13,619 nucleotides of DNA from Akkermansia muciniphila (GTDB lineage: Bacteria; Verrucomicrobiota; Verrucomicrobiia; Verrucomicrobiales; Akkermansiaceae), in assembly GCA_004557455.1 (NCBI GenBank), contig SFDX01000055.1, positions 1-13,619 of the forward strand, in the 5' to 3' direction. The notes under the pieces are model-generated. The model made no database searches and was not told the DNA's origin. It saw only the letters and a program-made list of their open reading frames with translations. Each line of letters opens with the position of its first letter. Position 1 is the first letter of the stretch. This document shows, in pieces, positions 6,249 through 13,506 of this stretch. A program made the translations under genes and the position numbers.

Positions 6249-6770
6249 TCAGTACATCTCAAGGAGACGCTTGAGGCCCGCCCCTCGGAAATCGCTCGCG
6301 TCCGTTTGGCTTGTAATCTGATGATAGAGCCTGCGCAGGTCGTCGTCCGGAACATTCAAATCGTAGTCCTTGAAGTATTCGACCGGGTCCTTGCCATCCT
6401 CGACATCAAACCACCATTCAGGGTCCCACGCGATGGTGCGAATAATCTCCCTGGCGGCTTCGGGGTATTTTGCTGCCTCGTTGTAGAATCGGGATTTATC
6501 CTTCTCTCCCTTTTTCTCGGAGGCATCAGGGCTTCCGTCATTCTTCTTGCTATCGGAGCCACTCTTAGTTTTCTTCTCAGAAGAGCCTCCACTACGCGCC
6601 TTAGGGCAATTTCCCCTGTGACCGTAGCGGTTGCAGCCGTAGCGGTTCGCAGCCTGAAGCAGAGCGTCCACCTCTGCAAGCATGCAATCACGCCTCCTGT
6701 CGTTTGCGCAAACCCGTGCTGCCGCAATAAGCGCAAGCGCCCTCCGAGAATTGAAATCTGTGTCGGTCAT
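6249..6770 (-). CDS. Second Cys/His-module protein, variable C-terminus
   Basis: This is a 173-residue leftward gene starting six bases after a good -10, so probably leaderless. Residues 31-57 read LAEVDALLQAANRYGCNRYG then HRGNCPK. They align without gaps with residues 29-55 of the 470-1159 protein and keep C46, H51 and C55. A Ser/Lys-rich, probably disordered linker follows (about 58-92). The C-terminal domain (about 93-173) is acidic and aromatic: FYNEAAKYPEAAREIIRTIA, WDPEWWFDVEDG, EYFKDYDLNVPDDDL and a final helix. This half shares nothing visible with the nuclease-like domain of the other protein. Function unknown; it could be a partner, a second effector or an antidote. The gene is the first of a two-gene minus-strand unit. 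Confidence 0.65.
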   Translation of the reverse strand: MTDTDFNSRRALALIAAARVCANDRRRDCMLAEVDALLQAANRYGCNRYGHRGNCPKARSGGSSEKKTKSGSDSKKNDGSPDASEKKGEKDKSRFYNEAAKYPEAAREIIRTIAWDPEWWFDVEDGKDPVEYFKDYDLNVPDDDLRRLYHQITSQTDASDFRGAGLKRLLEMY

Positions 6771-6824
6771 GCTCTAATTGTAGCAAGCAGAGATGGCCAT
6801 TCAACCGCCCCTCGGGGGGCTAGA
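6771..6824 (-). promoter_or_regulatory. Late promoter copy 2 (minus strand), leaderless
   Basis: Read on the minus strand, TCTAGCCCCCCGAGG starts at 6824, then comes TTGAAT, 16 bases, TACAAT (6782-6777), six bases and ATG 6770. It is the best -35/-10 match of the four copies. The box starts 42 bp before the -10. It drives the two minus-strand genes. Confidence 0.75.
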
Positions 6825-6854
6825 ATTTCGGTTGGGTGAGTCTAGCCCCCCGGG
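6812..6854. repeat. Head-to-head inverted pair of TCTAG boxes
   Basis: TCGGGGGGCTAGA (6812-6824) and TCTAGCCCCCCGGG (6841-6854) form an inverted repeat separated by 16 bp. They belong to the two divergent promoters. The arrangement would place one bound regulator for each direction next to the other, or let the single strand fold into a hairpin. Confidence 0.75.
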
Positions 6855-6895
6855 ATGATGTGGCGGCTGGGAGAGAAGCAGGGTAAAATGGGGGC
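6841..6895 (+). promoter_or_regulatory. Late promoter copy 3 (TCTAG box), leaderless
   Basis: The TCTAGCCCCCCGGG box begins at 6841. The -10 TAAAAT (6884-6889; 5 of 6 matches to consensus) lies 43 bp after the box start, and six bases later is ATG 6896. No recognisable -35 exists at the expected place (TGGCGG), which argues for an activator acting through the box. It drives the tail operon from 6896 to 13326. Confidence 0.75.
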
Positions 6896-8737
6896 ATGGC
6901 AAACGAGGGTATCAACATTCCGGTGAACGTGGAGACCAGTGCATTCGAGACGCTCAACTCCGCGCTGAACGATGTGGTGGAGGGCATCAACGACGCGAAC
7001 AGCGCTACGCTGAGCGGCTCCTTTGCTGCTGCCGGCAAATTGACGGGAGCTCTCGGCGGGCTCTCCACCTTCCTTGCCGGGCCGTGGGGCTTGGCGATTG
7101 CTGCTGCCGGCTATGGGGTGTCAAAGCTCATCAATTACTTCGATGAGGAGGAGAAGAAGGCGGAGAAGGTACGGCAGAAGTTTGAGGCTGTAAGAAAGGA
7201 GACTGCAGCCGCAGCGGACAATGAGGAGAGCGTGGCGCGGATGAAGAAGATGCGCGAGGAGCTGGATGCCGTTGCCACGAGCGCGGACAAGGTGGCGCAG
7301 GGTTACAAGGAGCTCGCCAAGGCGAACCGAGCGGAGGAGGCAGATTTCTCCCGCGCACTCGGCTATGAACAGCGGCGGTTGGAGCTGGCCCGGGAGTACC
7401 TGCGCCTGACCTTGGAGCAGAAGGTGCAGAACGGCGAGATGAACGAAGAGGAGGCAAAGGCCATCCTTGAGCAGAATGATGCGGCGCGGAGGGAAGCGCT
7501 CCGAAAGAAGGAAATGGCGGCAGAACAGATGAAGCTGGCGAACAAACAGGAGGAGCTGGCCAAGGCACGTGAGCTGGCAGAGGCGCGGAGCAAGGCGAGC
7601 ATGGAGGCCCGAGGCAAGCTGGACTCGTTGCAGGTGGATAGAATCGATGAGCTGGGAGGAGCGGAGAAAATTGTCGGCAATTATGTCAACAGAGATAAGC
7701 GAAAGCTCGAACTGGAGGCCATGTACAGGGAGGAGATGCGCGCCTTGGCGAAGAAGAACATGGAGGAGCGTGACAAGGAGCTTGACGCAATAGGAAAAAG
7801 CAACCTCATGCCAGAAAAACAAGCCCGAGCTTACATGGCTGTGAAGAAGAAGTGGAATAAAAAATTTGAAGAGCTCACGGGGTACGAAAGCGTAGAGGAC
7901 ATGGAGGACAGCTTCAAGGAAGAAGGGGTCTCATTTATGGGGCGAGCCACGAATCAGTGGACTGAAAAATACAGGGGGATGCTGGGAGATGATGCCCGGA
8001 AGGCCCGCGCGCTCGCCGAGGCGATGGGAGCCGTAGACGAGAAAGGGTATGTGCACCTGACGAAGGACAGCGCCGGCAAATACAAGGAGATGGTACAGAC
8101 CGCAGCTGCGGCGGCGAAGAAAACGGATGCGGAGAGCAAGAGCGCGGATGAACAGGTGGCAGCGTTGGAGAAGGCCGTGGCTGATTTTACGGAGGCCGTT
8201 GCCATGTTGAACGAGAAGCAGGGCATGGAGCGAAAAAACGAAGCTCTGGCGAAGGCAAACAAGGAAGCAGCCAAGGCTGCTGAGGAGCAGCGGAAAGCGG
8301 ACATGGAGCTGAGCCGCCAAGCGGAGAAGGATAGAGCCGAGGCCGAGCGGAGGCAGGCGGATAATCAGCGCGCGAGGGCGAACAAGTGGGCCATCGAAGA
8401 CGGCGGAGCCAAAATGGGATTGATTCGCAAGAAGGGAGTTCAGGCGGAGCCGAAGGCGAAGGGGGAAGACGCATCCCGCGAGCTGATGTTTGCTGTATCT
8501 GCACTGGAGAAATCGAAGCAGACGGAGTCCTTAAAGGATGACAGTGCGGCGATTAAAGTAGCAGAAGCCGCGATGAAGATGGCTGAGCGGGTGAAGACGA
8601 AGACCGAATCTGAAACGCGCGCTCTGACCCTGCTGGCGGAGGCGTTGGCGGCAGCCGCCGATGGGTTTAAGGCCGACAAATTCAACGAACTTCGGATGAA
8701 AGCGGAAAAACTAAACAAGGGAAAGAACAAGGCATGA
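6896..8737 (+). CDS. Tail tape measure protein
   Basis: This 613-residue protein is almost wholly helical. Residues about 40-80 are Gly/Ala-rich and hydrophobic (LSTFLAGPWGLAIAAAGYG), as tape measure proteins have for membrane passage during DNA injection. The rest is highly charged coiled coil, rich in Ala, Glu and Lys, with many KAEE/RAEAE heptads. It sets the tail length and fills the tube. At the roughly 1.5 Å per residue rule for tape measures this predicts a tail of about 90 nm, which is an estimate. It starts directly after a -10 and overlaps the next gene by four bases (ATGA at 8734). The tail chaperone genes that usually precede a tape measure are not seen. Confidence 0.75.
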   Translation: MANEGINIPVNVETSAFETLNSALNDVVEGINDANSATLSGSFAAAGKLTGALGGLSTFLAGPWGLAIAAAGYGVSKLINYFDEEEKKAEKVRQKFEAVRKETAAAADNEESVARMKKMREELDAVATSADKVAQGYKELAKANRAEEADFSRALGYEQRRLELAREYLRLTLEQKVQNGEMNEEEAKAILEQNDAARREALRKKEMAAEQMKLANKQEELAKARELAEARSKASMEARGKLDSLQVDRIDELGGAEKIVGNYVNRDKRKLELEAMYREEMRALAKKNMEERDKELDAIGKSNLMPEKQARAYMAVKKKWNKKFEELTGYESVEDMEDSFKEEGVSFMGRATNQWTEKYRGMLGDDARKARALAEAMGAVDEKGYVHLTKDSAGKYKEMVQTAAAAAKKTDAESKSADEQVAALEKAVADFTEAVAMLNEKQGMERKNEALAKANKEAAKAAEEQRKADMELSRQAEKDRAEAERRQADNQRARANKWAIEDGGAKMGLIRKKGVQAEPKAKGEDASRELMFAVSALEKSKQTESLKDDSAAIKVAEAAMKMAERVKTKTESETRALTLLAEALAAAADGFKADKFNELRMKAEKLNKGKNKA

Positions 8738-10770
8738 CAATACGAACATTACAGCTGGAGGAATTGAAGGCGGTGGCAACGGCCATGCAGATACGGACGC
8801 AGGTCAACGGACCTGCCGAGCTATCGATAACCATGCTGCCGGCGGATTTTGAAGGGGTGCTCGGCGCGGACTGGAAAATAGGAGACGGCGTGGAAGTTCG
8901 GGATGCTCTGGGTAACCTGCACTACACCGGTGTGATAGCGGAGGGCGCTTGCTTTAACAACTCCGGCGATAGAGGCCCGCAGGTGGAGCTGCGCGCGACG
9001 GGCGGCCTGTGGTGGCTCTTGGACAAGACGCTCTACATCGATGGCGGGCTGAATTCTCCGCGCATGAAGTCCGTGTACGACAAGTCGAACAAACGCAGCA
9101 TCACCCTGGGCTCCCTCATCAGCAAAATCAACAGCTGCCTGAAGAAAAGCCCCGCCTACCGAGGGGAGGAGGTTGCCTGCGGAGAGACCGGAGGCTCCGC
9201 TCTGGCGATACCATACGAGCAGAACGGCTGCATGACCTGCGGCGACATCCTGCGCTCCGCCCTGCGTTACTGCCCTCAGGTGAAGCTGAGCGGAGTACCG
9301 GAGAGCACCGCTCTGGAAGTGAAGGAGCCTGCGGACCTCGAGGCCATTGTGGCCGGGCTTCCCGTGCTGGAAGACACGCGGCAGGTGGTGGACAACGGTA
9401 TCCCCTGCCTTGTGGTGATGGGATGCGGAAAGAACAACTACACGATACCCGCGGGCGTGAGCCCCTACACACCGGGTGCTGTCGGATACTGCTGCGCGTA
9501 CGACCAGACGCAGAGCGAGGACCCGGAGACCGACGCGGACGGAGCATCCGCTAACGAGTACACCGGCAGCGGAGGAGGCGGGAAAAACGGGGTCGGGAAA
9601 AAAGCACAGATACTAGGATACCCGATTGACTTAGGCAGCATCTCGGTAAATCCCGCGCTCAACGATTTCGGTGTTCCTACAGTCAACACGAGGGAGACGC
9701 TGGAGACGCTTTACCCGTGGCTGGCTGGATTGAGTTACGAGATTAGTAAGATATGGGTGCAGATAGCCCAGCCGATGGTGCCCCCCGGCTTCCCGCAGCC
9801 GCACAACTACTGCGCGACGCTGAAGGAACTGACCGGCGGATTTGGAAGTCCAGCCATTCACTACAGCGGGAGTTTCCCGGCCTCCTCCAAAGAGAAGCGC
9901 AACTACCGCAAGGTGAAGTTTGCGGACGCGACGCTAGTGATGAAACTGCGCGTTAAGGCCAGCAGTATCGCTCGGGAGCGCGCGGAGGAGGTTGTGACCA
10001 TCTGCAAGGAGACATGGAAGCAGGATGGCGTTCTGTACCGCTGCGCCGTGTTGCAGATAACCTGTCGCCTGCTCTCGCACAAGCGCACGCTGGTGAACCC
10101 GGAGACGGGGCAGCTGCTGCGAAGCGACCCTGATTATGGCGAGAGCGGAGAGGGAGAGGGAGGGGAAGCGCGGTACCCGCAGGCGCGCATCAAAAAGATA
10201 CTGAGAGACTACTACGGTGAAGCCAGCAAGCCGATGAAAGTCGGGAGCGTGCGCGTGTGGGGCGGGGCGGACTACCCTCGCCCGCGCGGCAACGCCACAG
10301 CGGATTTGCTGCTGAACGAGACGACCTACAGCTACGAGGGCACGCGAAACGACCTGAGCATCGATGAGCGGATTGCTCTGGATGAGCTGCGGCGCAACTA
10401 CGACAAAACGCAGAAAACGAGGGAGGTTTACCGAGAATGCGCCGATGTCGAGCAGCCGGAGGAGGAGGACGAAGACGAGGACGAGGATAAGATGCTGACT
10501 CCGGACATAAACGCCATTGTGGCACCGAAGGAGGCAGGTCGCGTGCGCGCGCAGTTTACCCTATACCTGAACGAGGATAATGAGCCGACGATGAAAGGCG
10601 GGCGCCTCTGCTTGGACGGTGTGACGTTCGACGTTCCAGACCAGCCCGGCCCATGCACAGTCGACCTGACAAACGGGCAGATTTACTCCGGCGGTTCGGC
10701 TTGGGATATGACAAAGAAGATAAAGGTAATCTTTAACAAGACACGTAAAACAGCAATCATCAAACAATGA
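8734..10770 (+). CDS. Tail hub / distal tail protein
   Basis: This 678-residue protein follows the tape measure, the place of the tail hub. The N-terminus (GPAELSITMLPADFEGVLGA, then WKIGDGVEVRDALGNLHYTG) is like the OB/barrel opening of gp27-type, Mu gp44-type and other hub proteins, in which a measured quantity is set against the segment 'GD.Vev.d..g...ytGvi'. A Gly-rich linker (about residues 272-288, SGGGGKNGVGKK) and an acidic low-complexity run (EEEDEDEDEDK, about 576-586) separate a middle domain from a C-terminal beta domain (about 590-678). Several Cys residues lie in the 130-180 region. ATGA overlaps join it to both neighbours. The hub role is inferred from synteny and N-terminal pattern. 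Confidence 0.65.
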   Translation: MTIRTLQLEELKAVATAMQIRTQVNGPAELSITMLPADFEGVLGADWKIGDGVEVRDALGNLHYTGVIAEGACFNNSGDRGPQVELRATGGLWWLLDKTLYIDGGLNSPRMKSVYDKSNKRSITLGSLISKINSCLKKSPAYRGEEVACGETGGSALAIPYEQNGCMTCGDILRSALRYCPQVKLSGVPESTALEVKEPADLEAIVAGLPVLEDTRQVVDNGIPCLVVMGCGKNNYTIPAGVSPYTPGAVGYCCAYDQTQSEDPETDADGASANEYTGSGGGGKNGVGKKAQILGYPIDLGSISVNPALNDFGVPTVNTRETLETLYPWLAGLSYEISKIWVQIAQPMVPPGFPQPHNYCATLKELTGGFGSPAIHYSGSFPASSKEKRNYRKVKFADATLVMKLRVKASSIARERAEEVVTICKETWKQDGVLYRCAVLQITCRLLSHKRTLVNPETGQLLRSDPDYGESGEGEGGEARYPQARIKKILRDYYGEASKPMKVGSVRVWGGADYPRPRGNATADLLLNETTYSYEGTRNDLSIDERIALDELRRNYDKTQKTREVYRECADVEQPEEEDEDEDEDKMLTPDINAIVAPKEAGRVRAQFTLYLNEDNEPTMKGGRLCLDGVTFDVPDQPGPCTVDLTNGQIYSGGSAWDMTKKIKVIFNKTRKTAIIKQ

Positions 10771-11468
10771 GCGAAGAAGCAACAGAGCCCGCAGAGGGCG
10801 ACGAAACGACCGAGTTTGACCTGACGGACGATGACCCTTTTGCCCCCGCGCAGCGCGTGGCGGATTACACTCCTGAGGGGCCGACCTGCTTCTACAAGGT
10901 GCCGGAGGTAGAAGACCGCCCCGGGTGCATTAACGCCGTGGTGCATGACACCGAAGCAGAGGAGCCCTACGTGGAGGACGGGCGGGTGGTGCTCCCAGTT
11001 GCCGACAGCCGATTGGGTGTGCTGGGCGCAGTCCGCTCAGTCGAGGTCGAGTATGGCAGCGAGTCGCGAGACAACTACATCGACGCCGGGAAGCTGCACC
11101 TCTCCATCCCCACATCGGGCGGTTCCGGTGGTAGCCAAAGCGGCGGCGGTGGCAGCCAAAGCGGCGGCGGTGGTAGCCAAAGCGGCGGCGGAGGCGGCAC
11201 CACAGGCGGCGGTAGCTGCACCTGCCCGAGCTACGAGTTCGACGCAGAGTGGTTCACCGTCACGGTGAAGTCTGACGGCACACAGGTGGTAAGTCTGCGG
11301 GCGGATGCTCTGGACGCTCTTGCCTCAGAGGTGGTGAGCGAGCTGGAGGTGGAGGTGGAGGTGAGCGGCATCGCGGAGGCTACCACGCACGGGAACATAC
11401 TCGTAGCAAGCACAGGTAGCGGCAGCGTAGCGGCGCTGAATGTTGAGACCAACGTTTCTCTGGGTTGA
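10767..11468 (+). CDS. Tail-tip protein with Gly/Ser-rich repeat linker
   Basis: This 233-residue protein starts within the stop codon of the hub gene. The N-terminus (1-30) is acidic. Residues about 35-112 form a predicted beta domain. Residues 113-148 are a flexible Gly/Ser/Gln linker containing three SQSGGGG repeats. After a CTC motif, residues about 150-233 form a second beta domain ending HGNILVASTGSGSVAALNVE and TNVSLG, which reads like the turn-rich end of a fibre or tip protein. A two-domain structural protein on a flexible stalk, possibly a receptor-binding adaptor, is the best reading. No family was recognised. Confidence 0.55.
   Translation: MSEEATEPAEGDETTEFDLTDDDPFAPAQRVADYTPEGPTCFYKVPEVEDRPGCINAVVHDTEAEEPYVEDGRVVLPVADSRLGVLGAVRSVEVEYGSESRDNYIDAGKLHLSIPTSGGSGGSQSGGGGSQSGGGGSQSGGGGGTTGGGSCTCPSYEFDAEWFTVTVKSDGTQVVSLRADALDALASEVVSELEVEVEVSGIAEATTHGNILVASTGSGSVAALNVETNVSLG
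11133..11195 (+). repeat. Three 21-bp tandem repeats coding SQSGGGG
   Basis: Units at 11133-11153, 11154-11174 and 11175-11195 (AGCCAAAGCGGCGGCGGTGGC and near copies) differ by one or two third-position bases. They are codon-aligned, so changes in copy number would lengthen or shorten the linker by seven residues without breaking the frame. Confidence 0.9.
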
Positions 11469-11472
11469 GGCT

Positions 11473-11739
11473 ATGGCAGCGGTGTACAGAGTGAGTGTGA
11501 ACAGGGCGGCGCTGAAGGAGCGGCTGCGGGTGCTCATCCACAGCCACATCGCGGCTGCAGCCATGGGTGTGACGCATACAAACAGGGATGGTACATACAG
11601 CCCCTCCCGCTGGTTTGCAGGGAATTTCGGGGACTTCTCGAACCGTCACGCGATGGTGACAGACGGCAGCATGAGCTTCGCAGCCGGTAAGTTGACGGTG
11701 GAATTAACCTACACGGTGGTTGACTGGCCGCAATGGTGA
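11473..11739 (+). CDS. Small tail-operon protein, function unknown
   Basis: This 88-residue protein begins MAAVYRVSVNRAALKERLRV. It has an amphipathic basic helix (about 9-25), a middle rich in polar and aromatic residues (GTYSPSRWFAGNFGDFSNRH) and a strand-rich end (KLTVELTYTVVDWPQW). The start at 11473, just 4 bp after the previous stop, is preferred over ATG 11440, which would overlap that gene. Its stop overlaps the start of the glycosyltransferase gene by 7 bases, so it is translated as part of the tail operon. No family was recognised; it may be a tail assembly factor. Confidence 0.5.
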   Translation: MAAVYRVSVNRAALKERLRVLIHSHIAAAAMGVTHTNRDGTYSPSRWFAGNFGDFSNRHAMVTDGSMSFAAGKLTVELTYTVVDWPQW

Positions 11740-12923
11740 GCTTGAGAGAAACTTCGTTTGTGGTATCCGTCAACCCGAGGAGGCGGAGCCTGCAGAAACG
11801 CTGGTTTATGGCAGCGGGTTTGCCGGTGCCAAGGGCGGTGGAGCCGATTTGCCCAGCGGTTTCCACGCGCGTCGGGGAGCCACGGGGCTACAGCGGCCTC
11901 GCGCTGAATGTGGTGGAGCTGCTTCTGGGCGCAATGCGCAGCGGGCAGGAAGCTGTCCTGCTGTTTGAGGACGACGCGGTGCCGAGACCCGATGCAGAGA
12001 AATGCCTGCGGGAGCTCCTCCTGCGGGAGCCGCTGCCCACAGACTGCGGCATCCTATGCCTTGGCGACATTAACGGAGCGAGCCGCTGGCGCGGTCGCCA
12101 AACGCGTCTGCTGGCGGATTGCGGTGCGGTTTACACGCCGCTGGTGCCGCGCGTGGCAGAGAACAAGGGGAGCCATGCCGTGTGGGTGCGGAGGGGGGCC
12201 TTCCTCCCTCTGGTGCAGGCCATCATTGAGAACGGTGTGACGGACTTGGCTCTCTCGCGCATCCGACGATACGGCCCGCTGCGCGCCTACGGCCTGTTTC
12301 GCTCACCCATGTTCCTGCAGCTGCGGGATGCAGATGAAGGGCCGCGCTTCCTCGCCGCAGAAGCCTACGCAGAGGACCCGGCAGCGGCAGAGCAGGACTT
12401 TCCTGTGCCGGAAGCGACATCGCTACTCCGCCCAGATGTGGGCCATGCCGAGCACTTCTTCATCATGAGCAATGCGCCCCGTCGGCAGGCGGACAATCTG
12501 CCCCACAGAGACGACGCCGTCGCTGTGTTCCTGAACAGAGCCGTGGAGTCGGAGACATTTGAAGCATGGCGACGGGTGCTGCTTTGCAGGCAGAACGTTC
12601 GGCGCCCCGGGGAGTGGTTCCTGCCGCACGGGCAGGAGCTGCGCGTGGCAGACTACTGGGAGGACGCGCTGCTGCCGACGGATGCGGAGACGGAGCGGGC
12701 CTTCGGATGGTTTGCGGACTACAAGCGTGAGACGGGGCTTGTGCCCAGCACAGGGTGGGTGGCGTGGAAGCTGCTTCGGGAGTTTTACCCGCAGGCGCAG
12801 GTGGTTCTTGTGGACTTCGACCCCGCCGGCGACATCGGCACCTACAAATGGCCAGGGCACGACTGGGCGCGCGAGGCTGCGGATTACGCGGCAGCAGGAG
12901 CGGAGATTTTGCACACAATTTGA
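11733..12923 (+). CDS. Two-domain glycosyltransferase (GT25-like + sialyltransferase-like)
   Basis: This 396-residue protein is encoded inside the tail operon. Residues 1-200 look like a GT25 (LPS-type) glycosyltransferase: an opening strand FVVSVNPRRRSLQKRWFMAA, then SGLALNVVELLLGAM, AVLLFEDDA with the EDD at 79-81 (metal/sugar-nucleotide site), and GSHAVWVRRGAFLPL (146-160). Residues about 238-396 look like a second transferase: an opening FFIMSNAPRRQADNLP with a following FLNRA, then GLVPSTGWVAWKLL (335-348), a VVLVDFDP strand and HDW (376-378). That order resembles GT29/GT42 sialyltransferase-like proteins. Possible targets are the phage tail or host surface sugars; this is inference. GC and spacing are like its neighbours. 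Confidence 0.65.
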   Translation: MVSLRETSFVVSVNPRRRSLQKRWFMAAGLPVPRAVEPICPAVSTRVGEPRGYSGLALNVVELLLGAMRSGQEAVLLFEDDAVPRPDAEKCLRELLLREPLPTDCGILCLGDINGASRWRGRQTRLLADCGAVYTPLVPRVAENKGSHAVWVRRGAFLPLVQAIIENGVTDLALSRIRRYGPLRAYGLFRSPMFLQLRDADEGPRFLAAEAYAEDPAAAEQDFPVPEATSLLRPDVGHAEHFFIMSNAPRRQADNLPHRDDAVAVFLNRAVESETFEAWRRVLLCRQNVRRPGEWFLPHGQELRVADYWEDALLPTDAETERAFGWFADYKRETGLVPSTGWVAWKLLREFYPQAQVVLVDFDPAGDIGTYKWPGHDWAREAADYAAAGAEILHTI

Positions 12924-12930
12924 CACACTT

Positions 12931-13326
12931 ATGGACTACACATCAATCGGTATTACCATTACCTACGAGGGACGCCTGCTGCTGGACACAAACGGCACAA
13001 CGGCTGAGGATAGTCTGCGCAGGACGCGGACATTTAACGGAGACGAGGTTAGGCCTATTGGGAAGCAGTACGCGAGCTTCCGCAGCCTGCCCGGGGAGAC
13101 GAGCTCGCTGGAGTTTACGGCTGTACACAAGCTGCCGTGCGGGGCCGCGGCCTACGCGGCGGAGCTGGAGCTGCAGGAGTGGCTCAACACGGTGCCGAAG
13201 GTGGGGCAGCTGGAGGTGGTGCCCAACGGTGTGTTTGAGGCGCGGCTGGAGAGCGTGGAGACGCAAGTGCGCTTCAACCGCCTGCTGGTATCCTACCGCT
13301 TCGTTTACGGCGCACCTGTGGCGTGA
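12931..13326 (+). CDS. Hypothetical beta-rich tail protein
   Basis: This 131-residue protein starts 7 bp after the glycosyltransferase stop, without a Shine-Dalgarno. It opens with strands (MDYTSIGITITYEGRLLL), then FNGDEVRPIGKQYASFRSLP, a helix (AYAAELELQEWLNTVP), and ends with paired strands around EARLESVETQVRFNRLLVSY. This looks like a small all-beta virion protein, perhaps of the tail tip. It is the last gene of the operon and is directly followed by an A8-hairpin element. No family was recognised. Confidence 0.55.
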   Translation: MDYTSIGITITYEGRLLLDTNGTTAEDSLRRTRTFNGDEVRPIGKQYASFRSLPGETSSLEFTAVHKLPCGAAAYAAELELQEWLNTVPKVGQLEVVPNGVFEARLESVETQVRFNRLLVSYRFVYGAPVA

Positions 13327-13330
13327 TCGT

Positions 13331-13360
13331 AAAAAAAACGGCCCGGGTTACCCCGGGCCG
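13331..13360. terminator. A8 plus GC-hairpin element after the tail operon
   Basis: Eight A (13331-13338) are followed by a perfect 9-bp stem, CGGCCCGGG (13339-13347) with CCCGGGCCG (13352-13360), and a TTAC loop. No T run follows on the plus strand; on the minus strand it is hairpin then T8. The arrangement is the same as at 1158-1187, including its place right after an operon and upstream of a TCTAG promoter. Confidence 0.75.
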
Positions 13361-13451
13361 AAACCACATATCGCGTGAACCACGACGCAATGATTCTAAC
13401 GCAGAGCGGGAGGCAGGTCAAGGTTTTTCCCGCAGGGGGGGGAGAAAAAAA

Positions 13452-13506
13452 TCTAGCCCCCCGAGGCGTTATAGCGCGCGGAGCGAATGTGTGAGAGAAT
13501 GGGGGC
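13452..13506 (+). promoter_or_regulatory. Late promoter copy 4 (TCTAG box), leaderless
   Basis: TCTAGCCCCCCGAGG spans 13452-13466. GAGAAT (13495-13500) lies 43 bp from the box start, followed by six bases, GGGGGC, identical to the six at copy 3, and ATG 13507. There is no -35 match. It drives the gene at the right edge. Confidence 0.7.

Noticed and set aside
6230..6288. CCGAGGGGCGG on the minus strand upstream of the gpG-like gene plus CTTAAT six bases from its ATG, as a fifth TCTAG-type promoter
   Set aside because: The TCTAGCC part is missing, the spacing (47 instead of 33 for this part) does not match the other copies, and the site lies inside the upstream gene of the same unit.
6219..6839. 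206-residue plus-strand frame opposite the second Cys/His-module gene
   Set aside because: It runs through the promoter pair, and the minus frame shares a module with another protein, so the plus frame is a shadow.
11133..11195. CRISPR array or diversity-generating retroelement
   Set aside because: The repeats are codon-aligned with no spacers, and there is no Cas gene, reverse transcriptase or template/variable repeat pair in the window.
1248..13424. TCAAGGT followed by a T run at 1248 and 13418 as another shared regulatory box
   Set aside because: Only seven bases are shared, the distance to the TCTAG box differs (about 85 and 34 bp), and it is absent at the 6771-6895 promoters.
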